Made by a program: the position numbers and the translations under genes | Source: Mucilaginibacter sp. MD40 | GTDB lineage: Bacteria > Bacteroidota > Bacteroidia > Sphingobacteriales > Sphingobacteriaceae | Assembly (NCBI RefSeq): GCF_002288635.1 | Contig: NZ_NRSW01000001.1 | Location: 2,280,802-2,344,801 of the forward strand | Direction: 5' to 3' | Length of the DNA stretch: 64,000 nucleotides | Notes under the pieces: generated by a model | What the model was told of the DNA's origin: nothing | Database searches by the model: none | The model's input: the letters and a program-made list of their open reading frames with translations, nothing else | Part shown: positions 47,583-54,890 of the stretch, in pieces | How the letters are laid out: each line of letters opens with the position of its first letter | Numbering within the stretch: position 1 is the stretch's first letter

Positions 47583-48371
47583 ATGGATTTATTTTTAAAG
47601 GATAAAGTTATCATCGTTAGTGGTGGTGCTAAAGGTATAGGCAAAGGCATTAGCATGGTGCTTGCTAACGAGGGTGCTATACCTGTAATTATTGGCAGGA
47701 ATGAAGAGGATAACCTTTTCGCTGTAAAAGAAATTGAAGCAAAAGGTGGTCGTGCTTTTCAAGTTGCCGCAGAACTCTCTGTTCCCGAAAATTGCGAAAA
47801 AGTTATTCAAAATGTGGTAAATCAATTTGGCCAAATTGATGGTTTAGTAAACAATGCCGGGCTAAATGACGGTGTAGGTTTAGAGAAGGGGAGTTACCAG
47901 GGCTTTATGGATTCTCTGCATCGTAACCTGGTACACTATTACCTGTTGGCACATTTCGCTTTACCTGAACTTAAAAAAACGCAGGGCGCTATAGTAAATA
48001 TCAGTTCTAAGACTGCCGAAACAGGTCAGGGCGAAACATCAGCCTATGCTGCCGCTAATGGCGGCCGTAACGCACTTACCCGTGAGTGGGCTGTTGAATT
48101 ACTTAAATATAACATACGTGTTAACGCCGTAGTAGTTGCCGAGTGCTGGACTCCGCAATACGAGAACTGGATAACTACCTTGCCTAACTCTGAAGAAACG
48201 CTGAGAGAGATAAACGCGCGTATTCCTTTACAACACCGCATGACCACGGCCGAGGAAATTGCCAATACAACAGCCTTTTTGCTTTCGGAGCGTTCCAGCC
48301 ATACTACAGGGCAACTGCTTCATGTGGATGGGGGCTACGTACATCTGGATAGAGCGCTGCTAAGAGATTAG
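47583..48371 (+). CDS. SDR family oxidoreductase, L-fucose dehydrogenase-like, with Lys-to-Asn at catalytic site
   Basis: 262-residue SDR starting MDLFLKDKVIIVSGG with GGAKGIGKGIS, like bacterial L-fucose (L-galactose) dehydrogenases, and a typical ALTREWAVELL helix. The catalytic motif reads Y155-AAA-N159: the usual active-site lysine is asparagine (codon AAT at 48057-48059). Ser and Tyr are kept. The enzyme may be slow, may use an altered proton relay, or may belong to a subfamily where Asn is normal. It completes the UxaA-SDR-FAH-SDR cluster. A dedicated L-fuconolactonase is not present in the window. Confidence 0.8.
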   Translation: MDLFLKDKVIIVSGGAKGIGKGISMVLANEGAIPVIIGRNEEDNLFAVKEIEAKGGRAFQVAAELSVPENCEKVIQNVVNQFGQIDGLVNNAGLNDGVGLEKGSYQGFMDSLHRNLVHYYLLAHFALPELKKTQGAIVNISSKTAETGQGETSAYAAANGGRNALTREWAVELLKYNIRVNAVVVAECWTPQYENWITTLPNSEETLREINARIPLQHRMTTAEEIANTTAFLLSERSSHTTGQLLHVDGGYVHLDRALLRD

Positions 48372-48441
48372 CATCGCAACATCCTCGCAATTTGCAGGCG
48401 CGGATAATTTTTGCTTATTTAAATGCCACATAGAAATAAGA

Positions 48442-49101
48442 ATGGCAAAGCGTATCATTTTCTTCTTCTGTATCGTACTAAGTTCGTTTGCTTTTGCGCA
48501 ACCCAATAACCGGTATGTAAAAATTGAAACGCCACAGGGTTGGTGTGTGGTAAAGTTGTATAACGAAACCCCAGTGCATCGCGATAACTTTATCAAATTA
48601 ACCAAAGCAGGTTATTTTAATAAAACCACTTTTAACCGTATATTAAAGAATTTTGTGATACAGGGTGGCGACCCAGATTCGTTATACGAAAAAGGTAAAC
48701 AACTCAATTCAGAGCAAAAATGGTTACCCGCCGAATTAGTTCCGGCCTTTTTTCATCATCGTGGTGCAGTTGCAATGGGGCGCGATAATAATCCGTCCCA
48801 ATCATCATTCAGTACCCAATTCTACATAGTTGACGGCAAAACCTGGACAGATGAACAGTTGGATATGGTAGAACAGAAATACCATTACCACTTTGCGCCC
48901 GAACAAAGAAACGTTTACCGTACTGTTGGCGGCACTCCATTTTTAGATGGGCATTACACGGTGTTTGGTGAAATTGTAAAAGGTATGGACCTTATTGATA
49001 AAATTACCACCGTTAATGTAGATAAAAACGGCAACCCGGATAATCCGGTCTGGATGAAGGTAACGGTATTAAGTCCACGTCAGGTAAAAGAGATATTTTA
49101 A
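48442..49101 (+). CDS. Cyclophilin-type peptidyl-prolyl isomerase, exported
   Basis: 219-residue cyclophilin with a signal peptide (ends FAFAQ). Recognisable blocks are FNRILKNFVIQGGDP, GAVAMGRDNNPSQSSFSTQFYI and HYTVFGEIVKGMDLIDKI. It accelerates prolyl isomerisation of exported proteins in the periplasm. The insertion around residues 130-160 (EQKYHYHFAPEQRNVY) is common in the Bacteroidota form. It stands 70 bases after the fucose-type genes and is probably independent. Confidence 0.9.
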   Translation: MAKRIIFFFCIVLSSFAFAQPNNRYVKIETPQGWCVVKLYNETPVHRDNFIKLTKAGYFNKTTFNRILKNFVIQGGDPDSLYEKGKQLNSEQKWLPAELVPAFFHHRGAVAMGRDNNPSQSSFSTQFYIVDGKTWTDEQLDMVEQKYHYHFAPEQRNVYRTVGGTPFLDGHYTVFGEIVKGMDLIDKITTVNVDKNGNPDNPVWMKVTVLSPRQVKEIF

Positions 49102-49134
49102 AATTAAAAACTTAATCAACTAATTGTACTAAAT

Positions 49135-49605
49135 ATGCAGGAAGCAGAATCACTCAATAAAGTAGCGGAATTTCATCGTACATTTAAACACCCTATTTTA
49201 AATAACCCAACCATTCCCGATAAAAAGAGATGCGATCTGCGGGTTGCCTTACTTGCAGAAGAAGTAAAAGAATTACAGGAAGCAGTAGCTGATAACAATA
49301 TCGTTGAAATAGCCGATGCGCTGTGCGATATACAATATGTGTTGGCCGGCGCAATATTGGAGTTTGGCCTGGCTGATAAATTTAAGGAACTGTTTGACGA
49401 GGTGCATCGTTCAAACATGAGCAAGGCATGTAACTCAGCCGATGAAGCAAGCCAAACCATAGCGCATTACAAAGCTAAGGAAGGCTGTGAGGCATACATG
49501 CACCAGGAGGATGAACGCTTTTTGGTTTACAGGAGTCACGACAATAAGACATTGAAATCAGTAAACTATTCTCCCGCTGATCTGAAAAGTATTGTTGAAA
49601 GATAA
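49135..49605 (+). CDS. MazG-like nucleoside triphosphate pyrophosphohydrolase
   Basis: 156-residue all-alpha NTP pyrophosphatase of the MazG/PRA-PH type. Metal-binding acidic residues are in LLAEEVKELQEA and IADALCDIQYVL (the E-x-x-E ... D-x-x-D pattern), and EVHRSNMSKA follows. It probably hydrolyses a non-canonical or excess nucleotide. The last 50 residues lie outside the core domain. The stop codon is inside a terminator stem shared with the convergent gene. Confidence 0.82.
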   Translation: MQEAESLNKVAEFHRTFKHPILNNPTIPDKKRCDLRVALLAEEVKELQEAVADNNIVEIADALCDIQYVLAGAILEFGLADKFKELFDEVHRSNMSKACNSADEASQTIAHYKAKEGCEAYMHQEDERFLVYRSHDNKTLKSVNYSPADLKSIVER

Positions 49606-49627
49606 GCTGTACTATTACAGCTTATCT
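49600..49627. terminator. Bidirectional hairpin overlapping two stop codons
   Basis: Perfect 12-bp inverted repeat with a 4-base CTAT loop (AGATAAGCTGTA arm). It contains the stop codon of the MazG-like gene (49603-49605) on one strand and that of the DUF1543 gene (49615-49617) on the other. Confidence 0.7.
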
Positions 49628-50208
49628 AATTTAAAGTAACCAAGGTAAATTTCATCATCCGGCAAGGACGAATTCGGTATGATACTGATACTGAAATTAG
49701 CTTTTTGATGAGGCAATAAAATATCTTCAATACGATATATATCATCTACATCTATGCCATATTTATCATCAACATGCGCGTTAGCGCCTTTTGTTGTAGT
49801 TGATGGTGTGATGCTATTGGTTTTAAAGAACACGGTTTTTTTAGATTCCTGTACCGCTAATGCCTGCTCTGTTTGAACGGATAACATGGTGTAATGCTGC
49901 TCGGCCAGGTCACCGGCTTTGTAACCACCAAGGTTAATAAAGAATAATTTTTTTTCGTCGGCAACCTTTTGTTCTCCTTTAGGGCTAACCACAATGCTGT
50001 ACCCATCAACTGTATTTACCTCTCGCCAGCCATCAATATGTAGGCTTGCGCCGGCTTCAGGCCAAAAAGCTTTCATTTCCGGAACGAGTTCTTTAATGGA
50101 TGTGCCTATACCAAAGAAAAAGTCATGTTGTTCAATATGCCTTCCGGGCGCTTTTGAGCCTAAAAGCACCATAAATAATTTATAATTAGTACCGGGTTGC
50201 TGGTTCAT
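49615..50208 (-). CDS. DUF1543 domain protein
   Basis: 197-residue cytoplasmic protein recognisable by KLFMVLLGSKAPGR-IEQHDFFFGIG at the start, as in DUF1543 proteins. Function is unknown. It overlaps the end of the FAD/NAD(P)-binding protein gene by 23 bases, so both are translated from one leftward transcript. The C-terminal half (IYRIEDILLPHQ) looks like a repeat of the same small alpha/beta fold. Confidence 0.75.
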   Translation of the reverse strand: MNQQPGTNYKLFMVLLGSKAPGRHIEQHDFFFGIGTSIKELVPEMKAFWPEAGASLHIDGWREVNTVDGYSIVVSPKGEQKVADEKKLFFINLGGYKAGDLAEQHYTMLSVQTEQALAVQESKKTVFFKTNSITPSTTTKGANAHVDDKYGIDVDDIYRIEDILLPHQKANFSISIIPNSSLPDDEIYLGYFKLDKL

Positions 50209-51913
50209 GGTTTAAAATACTTTTTACAATAATATCCGAAGCCGCCTCACCAAAGTCGAGGCCGGAGTAATCCGGATTGTAGCCGCCAATATACGGAACA
50301 GCCATGATATATATCCGCTCATTCAGCGCACCATAACTATCTACAGCTTCAAAATTATCATTAATGGCAATCCCAGGTACCTGCAGGTAATAATTTCCCT
50401 CAGAGTCTGTATAAACATTCTTATTCCCTTTGTCCTTTTCTATTAAACCCATTGCCTGGTCTTTAAATCTTAATCGGGCCGGCGCAAGCGTCCTGTATTT
50501 GATAAGGCCTTTAAAAGGGAAATCATCATAAGCGAAATGTTGTTGCCCCGTGCTGTCGACAAAGGTTTTGTAAGAACTTTTAATTGGCTTCCCTTTAGTA
50601 TCGGTGTAATGATAAACAGTTGCTTCATCAGCAGGCTCCACGTAACTATCATCACCTACGGCTATTATTTCCAGTACACCTGCATTGTGAAGTGCCATCA
50701 TTTCTTCGGCTGAGCTTTGCGGTACAAAGGCAATTACTACAGAAATTAGCGGCATAAGTGTTTTTTGGATGCGCAACATATCTTCGGCCGAAAAATATTT
50801 TGCCGGGTAATTCATTGCAAAGCTTAATATAGCGAGCATTTCTTTCCAATAAACAGACTTTCGTTGAGCTATAGATGCCTCGGCTTCGTCATATTCTATT
50901 TTTAACAATTCAAAAGGATCTATACTTTCACGCAGAGTCATCATCGCATCAACAAACTCCTCCATGTTCATGTCCTTAATTTCCTCATAGAACGTAGGCC
51001 GCTTGGCTTTGAGGGGAAGTTTAAAATCCTGGTCAAAAACATAATCAAGAGATAAGAAGCCGTTATTTTGTGCTCTGTGATCCTTTATTTGTTGTGGTGT
51101 AAGGGTTTGATTCTTGGAAAGATGAGGGTCTTCGAGATGGAACCTTACAGCGGGTAACAAACCATTACGAGAATGCATGACCATTTTAAAATCCGGGCTA
51201 TCATTATGCAGATGGTAAACAACTTGGCCATTTTCGTTTCTGTGATAATGGCCATTGTGCCTGGAAAGTGTACGGATAGCGTCAATGGCAGTTAATGATG
51301 AACCTTTAATTGCCACCGGGTGATTGATCTTATGCGCCAGTTTTGCAGGGGGGTAAGGTGAATCGTAATATCCTTTTATTTTATCTTCATTTTTCTTAGG
51401 CCAATTATGTCCGGTAGAAATAATTACAATATCAAATTCTAAAACCTGATTATCGTTAATGATAACTGTTACCTTTTCTTCATCAGGGCGATCTATAATG
51501 TCTGTGACGCAGTTGTTATAAAATATTTCATATTCAACTCCTTTCTCACTGGCCTTTCGTTGTAATAGCTTAAACTGTTCGGTAAGATATTGGCCAAACA
51601 GTAGTCGGGGCAATACTTTGTAATCGTTAAATTTTTCAGGATCAATGTGATATTTATCAACTGTATCACGTGGTACCGATTTAATCCATTTATTTAGCGA
51701 AGTAACTAAATCTGGTATTTCATTGCCCGAAACATTGGTAACGTGTTCATCATTTGCGCCATCACGTGAGTAGGGCATGCCTGCTCCCAGGCGATCGCTC
51801 TTTTCAAATATGGAAATGGTGAAATTGTGTTCACCTGATTCGACAAAACGTTTAAATATAAATAAGCTGCTCGGCCCTCCGCCAAGTATAGCTATATGCT
51901 TTTTTATCTTCAA
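50186..51913 (-). CDS. FAD/NAD(P)-binding protein (NAD_binding_9 type)
   Basis: About 575-residue putative flavoprotein of unknown substrate. HIAILGGGPSSLFIFKR at the N-terminus is the FAD dinucleotide fold, YSRDGANDEHVTNVSGNE follows, and IVIISTGHNWP marks the second nucleotide-binding half, as in HI0933/FAD-NAD(P)-binding (PF13454) proteins. The TTG at 51913 puts the start 4 residues before the flavin motif. An ATG at 52042 is also in frame but adds about 43 residues, partly encoded by a terminator-like hairpin. A 27-codon ORF and a consensus promoter lie just upstream. Confidence 0.75.
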   Translation of the reverse strand: MKIKKHIAILGGGPSSLFIFKRFVESGEHNFTISIFEKSDRLGAGMPYSRDGANDEHVTNVSGNEIPDLVTSLNKWIKSVPRDTVDKYHIDPEKFNDYKVLPRLLFGQYLTEQFKLLQRKASEKGVEYEIFYNNCVTDIIDRPDEEKVTVIINDNQVLEFDIVIISTGHNWPKKNEDKIKGYYDSPYPPAKLAHKINHPVAIKGSSLTAIDAIRTLSRHNGHYHRNENGQVVYHLHNDSPDFKMVMHSRNGLLPAVRFHLEDPHLSKNQTLTPQQIKDHRAQNNGFLSLDYVFDQDFKLPLKAKRPTFYEEIKDMNMEEFVDAMMTLRESIDPFELLKIEYDEAEASIAQRKSVYWKEMLAILSFAMNYPAKYFSAEDMLRIQKTLMPLISVVIAFVPQSSAEEMMALHNAGVLEIIAVGDDSYVEPADEATVYHYTDTKGKPIKSSYKTFVDSTGQQHFAYDDFPFKGLIKYRTLAPARLRFKDQAMGLIEKDKGNKNVYTDSEGNYYLQVPGIAINDNFEAVDSYGALNERIYIMAVPYIGGYNPDYSGLDFGEAASDIIVKSILNHEPATRY

Positions 51914-51997
51914 GTATAAGTTGGTGTCTTTTAATTTAAGATACCTGTTTTTACACCTAATTGTTTTATTATGATTGTTATCACAGCAATTGTGCAC

Positions 51998-52027
51998 AAA
52001 AAAGCCGTATATCAATGCTATACGGCT
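51998..52027 (-). terminator. Intrinsic terminator in the leader of the FAD protein gene
   Basis: On the minus strand, a perfect 9-bp stem (AGCCGTATA arm, 7-base loop, TATACGGCT arm) is followed by TTTTTT. It lies 11 bases after the stop of the 27-codon ORF and about 85 bases before the TTG of the flavoprotein gene. Transcription from the upstream promoter must pass it, so it can act as an attenuator. Confidence 0.65.
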
Positions 52028-52038
52028 CTGCAGGAAGA

Positions 52039-52122
52039 TCATATCCCCCCTAAATTAATAGTATGATCGTCCTGGTTTTCAAATAAAGCCTCACAATTTC
52101 CCAGTTTAAAACTGTAAAGCAT
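52039..52122 (-). CDS. Putative 27-residue leader or small peptide
   Basis: ATG at 52122 to TGA at 52039 encodes 27 residues beginning MLYSFKLGNCEAL and ending TINLGGI. It has no runs of one amino acid as in classical attenuator leaders, and one cysteine at position 10. A consensus promoter (TTG-N20-TACTTTTG) is centred about 40 bases upstream and an intrinsic terminator follows directly, so a short transcript containing only this ORF is predicted. The stop overlaps the upstream ATG of the flavoprotein frame (ATGA). I do not recognise the peptide. Confidence 0.4.
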   Translation of the reverse strand: MLYSFKLGNCEALFENQDDHTINLGGI

Positions 52123-52150
52123 ACTCAATTATTATTTATAATTGCTTAAA

Positions 52151-52181
52151 CAAAAGTAACCGTGTATGTATAGCTTATCAA
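52151..52181 (-). promoter_or_regulatory. Bacteroidota-type promoter for the small ORF and flavoprotein operon
   Basis: Minus strand: TTG at 52181-52179, 20-base spacer, TACTTTTG at 52158-52151. This fits -33 TTG / -7 TAnnTTTG. The start of transcription should fall near 52144, about 22 bases before the ATG of the 27-codon ORF. Confidence 0.6.
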
Positions 52182-52297
52182 TAACTCATATGCTGTATAT
52201 TATGTAGTACAATATTAATGTATCTAACATTGAATAAAATTTAAGTTTTTGCAAATGAATTGATTAGATTGTTTATCCAATATTATTTAAAAAAAAG

Positions 52298-52328
52298 TTT
52301 GCACAGGTACGCAAAAAAGCTACCTTTG
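52298..52328 (+). promoter_or_regulatory. Promoter of tRNA-Pro
   Basis: TTTG at 52298-52301, a 19-base spacer and TACCTTTG at 52321-52328 are a full match to the phylum's housekeeping promoter. The tRNA begins 20 bases after the -7 box. Confidence 0.8.
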
Positions 52329-52348
52329 CAGTCCCAAAGAAAACCAAA

Positions 52349-52422
52349 CGGGATGTAGCGTAGCCCGGTATCGCGCCACATTTGGGATGTGGAGGCCGCA
52401 GGTTCGAATCCTGCCATCCCGA
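52349..52422 (+). tRNA. tRNA-Pro (anticodon TGG)
   Basis: 74-base cloverleaf without encoded CCA. Acceptor stem CGGGATG pairs with CATCCCG. The anticodon stem CCACA/TGTGG encloses loop TTTGGGA with TGG at 52383-52385. The T arm contains GGTTCGAATCC. A consensus promoter precedes it and a terminator follows. The gene remains whole although an integrase gene follows it closely. Confidence 0.97.
52401..52422 (+). other. Probable attachment site (attL) in the tRNA-Pro 3' end
   Basis: The integrase gene starts about 310 bases after this tRNA and everything to its right is element-like. Tyrosine integrases commonly use the T-arm and acceptor 3' half of a tRNA as core site. I found no second copy of this segment in the window, so the right end must lie beyond base 64000. 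The exact core is inferred. Confidence 0.5.
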
Positions 52423-52448
52423 CGCTTACGGTGTCAAGCGATACCAAA

Positions 52449-52484
52449 AAGCCCTTAAATCTATGATTTAGGGGCTTTTTTATT
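52449..52484 (+). terminator. Intrinsic terminator of tRNA-Pro
   Basis: Stem AAGCCCTTAAATC / GATTTAGGGGCTT (13 bp, one mismatch) with a short loop, followed by TTTTTT. It lies 26 bases after the tRNA. Confidence 0.75.
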
Positions 52485-52536
52485 TTATTCCACCCCAATA
52501 TATTCAAGTTATATCAAAGAAAATGTACCCTATTCG

Positions 52537-52568
52537 GTGCCCCAAATCTATACTTTATATTTGGGCAC
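52537..52568. repeat. Inverted repeat between tRNA-Pro and the integrase gene
   Basis: Arms GTGCCCCAAAT and ATTTGGGCAC (one base bulged) are separated by 11 AT-rich bases. The right arm contains a TATATTTG -7-like box. It may be an integrase arm-binding site or operator. The rest of 52485-52730 shows no gene. Confidence 0.45.
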
Positions 52569-52730
52569 AAATAGCGAATTAAGTAACTGATAGTCAATTT
52601 GTTATTTGATTTATTTTGATTGGTTTTGGTGTCTTTTAGTGTATTGAAAATTTATGGGCAAATCGCCCGCCTGCTAAATGGTATCAAAGCCCGTCAATAT
52701 GAAGCTATTGCGAAATAAAAATTGACGAAT

Positions 52731-53957
52731 ATGAAAACACAGAACAGCACCTTTGGCGTAATCTTCTACTTAAGAAAGTACAAGGCGACCAATGACGGAA
52801 AAACACCTATCTATGCGCGAATCACTGTAAACGGTCAACGTACCGATGTTTCAGTAAAGCGTTCAATTGATCCCGCCAACTGGAATGCAAACAAGGGAAT
52901 GGCAAAGGGCAGCAAAGAAGAAATTGTAAAGTTGAACAAATATTTAGAGCAATACCGGTCCGGCATTGTAGAAAGCTATCAGCAGCTATCATTACAAAAG
53001 AAGCTCGTTACAGCGGAATTAGTAAAGGATAAATTCACTGGTGAAGATCAGGCCGAATTTACCCTATGCAAATTGATGACTTATCACAACTCCGAACAAG
53101 CGCAGATATTGAAGCCTGGTACGATGAAGAACTACTTTACCACCCAAAAGTACCTTAAAGAGTTTATCAAAGAACGCTTTAGCACTAATGACAAGTACCT
53201 TTCAGAACTCAGCTATAAGTTCATTACTGATTTTGAGTACTTCTTAAGAAATAGGAAACCGGAAAAAGGCCAAAAGCGATTAGAAAACAATGGGTTGATG
53301 AAACACCTTGAAAGGTTCTGCAAGATGGTAAACCTTGCTGTCAGGTTAGAGTGGTTAGACCGCAATCCATTTCAGGCCTATCAATTGAAGTTTGATAAAG
53401 TCGAGCGGGAATATTTGACTAAAGATGAATTGGCAAGGATTGAAAACAAGCATTTCAATATCGTACGGTTACAGGTTGTTAAAGACCTATTTGTCTTCAG
53501 TTGCTATACCGGGCTTGCCTACATTGATGTTTATAATTTAACACCAGCCAACCTGATCGAAAAGGCTAAAGGCAGCCTATGGATTATGACCAACAGGCAA
53601 AAGACAAATGAGCCTGTTAGAGTTCCATTATTGCCTAAAGCTTTAGTAATTATCGAAAAATACAAAGGCCATCCACAAGCATTAGCAGAGGGAAAGGTAC
53701 TGCCTACGTTGAGCAATCAAAAATTAAACAGCTATTTGAAAGAGATAGCTGATATGTGCCACATAAACAAACCGCTGACGTTCCATATAGCACGCCATAC
53801 ATTCGCAACAACTGTAACCTTAACTAATGGTGTCCCGATTGAAACAGTAAGCAAGCTGTTAGGTCATACCAAATTGACTACGACACAAATTTATGCAAAG
53901 GTTATAGAAAGTAAGATAAATGATGATATGGCCGCCTTAAGTGCTCGTCTGCAATAA
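52731..53957 (+). CDS. Tyrosine-type site-specific integrase (Bacteroidota conjugative-transposon type)
   Basis: About 408-residue recombinase. An N-terminal arm-binding domain (FYLRKYKATNDGKTPIYARI) is followed by a SAM-like core-binding domain (about 110-210) and a catalytic domain. The C-terminal motifs HIARHTFATT, LLGHTKLTTTQIYAKV give His, Arg, His and the Tyr nucleophile. The usual first arginine (TGLR) reads TGLAYID, as in many Bacteroidota CTn integrases. ATG at 52731 is preferred over the TTG 9 bases upstream. A perfect terminator follows. Confidence 0.92.
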   Translation: MKTQNSTFGVIFYLRKYKATNDGKTPIYARITVNGQRTDVSVKRSIDPANWNANKGMAKGSKEEIVKLNKYLEQYRSGIVESYQQLSLQKKLVTAELVKDKFTGEDQAEFTLCKLMTYHNSEQAQILKPGTMKNYFTTQKYLKEFIKERFSTNDKYLSELSYKFITDFEYFLRNRKPEKGQKRLENNGLMKHLERFCKMVNLAVRLEWLDRNPFQAYQLKFDKVEREYLTKDELARIENKHFNIVRLQVVKDLFVFSCYTGLAYIDVYNLTPANLIEKAKGSLWIMTNRQKTNEPVRVPLLPKALVIIEKYKGHPQALAEGKVLPTLSNQKLNSYLKEIADMCHINKPLTFHIARHTFATTVTLTNGVPIETVSKLLGHTKLTTTQIYAKVIESKINDDMAALSARLQ

Positions 53958-53966
53958 TTAACTGAG

Positions 53967-53999
53967 AAATCTACGGTCGCTATCTGTGACCGTAGATTT
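53967..53999. terminator. Bidirectional hairpin terminator between integrase and CBASS operon
   Basis: Perfect 12-bp inverted repeat (AAATCTACGGTC arm) with a 9-base loop, 9 bases after the integrase stop and 53 bases beyond the end of the leftward nucC gene. A-rich and T-rich flanks allow use in both directions. Confidence 0.75.
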
Positions 54000-54051
54000 A
54001 CTTACGTTTACTCTATAATATAGTAAAACAGAAAGTCAGATTAAAATCAAA

Positions 54052-54888
54052 CTAAAGCGCTTCATCAATCTCTATTTTAATTGCTTTTGCGTATTCACTC
54101 ATATCGATAGCAGCAACAGAGCCAATACTTTGTTGTAGGTACCGTGTTAATTGAAAAAAGAACGACACTAATGATACATCAGCTTTACTAAATTCAATCC
54201 CTGAAATTGTTCTTGAATTATAATAGTCTTTAATTCGGGATAAAATGTCTGTGTTTTTAATATCCTCCTGACCATCATGTTCAATTATAAATGCACCAAA
54301 ATCAACTGCGCATCCCATATCAATACCTTTAAGACCAGATAACGACTTTAAATGATTTTCTAAAGTCTCATTTTTTTTAATGGTATTTGTACTTGCTAAT
54401 ATTCCTCCGATAATTTTTGTTAGTGGCCTTGGAGGTCTTTGTTCGCCACGATCGATTATATATGTTGAGGTACGTTTAAGTTTTCGAACACTTTCTATTT
54501 TCCGACCTGCATACTCTATATAGCTAATACTCTCTGAAGATACATTTACTGTGCCGTTAAGATCGGGTTTTACTTCAAATACCGCATAAACGCCCTCAGC
54601 AGGAATATAATGAATTCCATTTTGTGTGAGTACAAACGGTGTATATTGCTGATCATATATTACGAGATCAATTTGATCGCTTAACTGACCCGTACTATCG
54701 ATTACGATAGCTTTATCGACACAATAACGATTAGGCAGGTATTTCCTAAGCCATTCTATCCAAGTATCTTCGAGCGAGTCCCCTTTTGAACCTGGATGCA
54801 ATATAAATTCACGGTTTGTGCTCAATTGAGCTGACATTTGAAGCTGAAGCGCAGAAAATAAATCTTTTAAAATAACCTTACTTGCCAT
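54052..54888 (-). CDS. nucC: NucC-type CBASS effector endonuclease (DUF6602)
   Basis: 278-residue restriction-endonuclease-fold nuclease, the killing effector of type III CBASS. In E. coli NucC, a cyclic tri-AMP signal assembles trimers into hexamers that cut double-stranded DNA and destroy the chromosome. The protein matches NucC closely as I remember it: HPGSKGDSLEDTW, LPNRYCVDKA, then the active site D74 (QIDLVIYD), E105 and K107 (VYAVFEVK), equivalent to D73/E104/K106. It is about 35 residues longer than the E. coli protein. Last gene of the four-gene operon, 2 bases after the ATPase. Confidence 0.9.
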   Translation of the reverse strand: MASKVILKDLFSALQLQMSAQLSTNREFILHPGSKGDSLEDTWIEWLRKYLPNRYCVDKAIVIDSTGQLSDQIDLVIYDQQYTPFVLTQNGIHYIPAEGVYAVFEVKPDLNGTVNVSSESISYIEYAGRKIESVRKLKRTSTYIIDRGEQRPPRPLTKIIGGILASTNTIKKNETLENHLKSLSGLKGIDMGCAVDFGAFIIEHDGQEDIKNTDILSRIKDYYNSRTISGIEFSKADVSLVSFFFQLTRYLQQSIGSVAAIDMSEYAKAIKIEIDEAL

Positions 54889-54890
54889 AA

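Noticed and set aside
52283-52507. 74-codon ORF on the minus strand across the tRNA.
   Set aside because: It is the complement of tRNA-Pro, its promoter and its terminator. No independent support.
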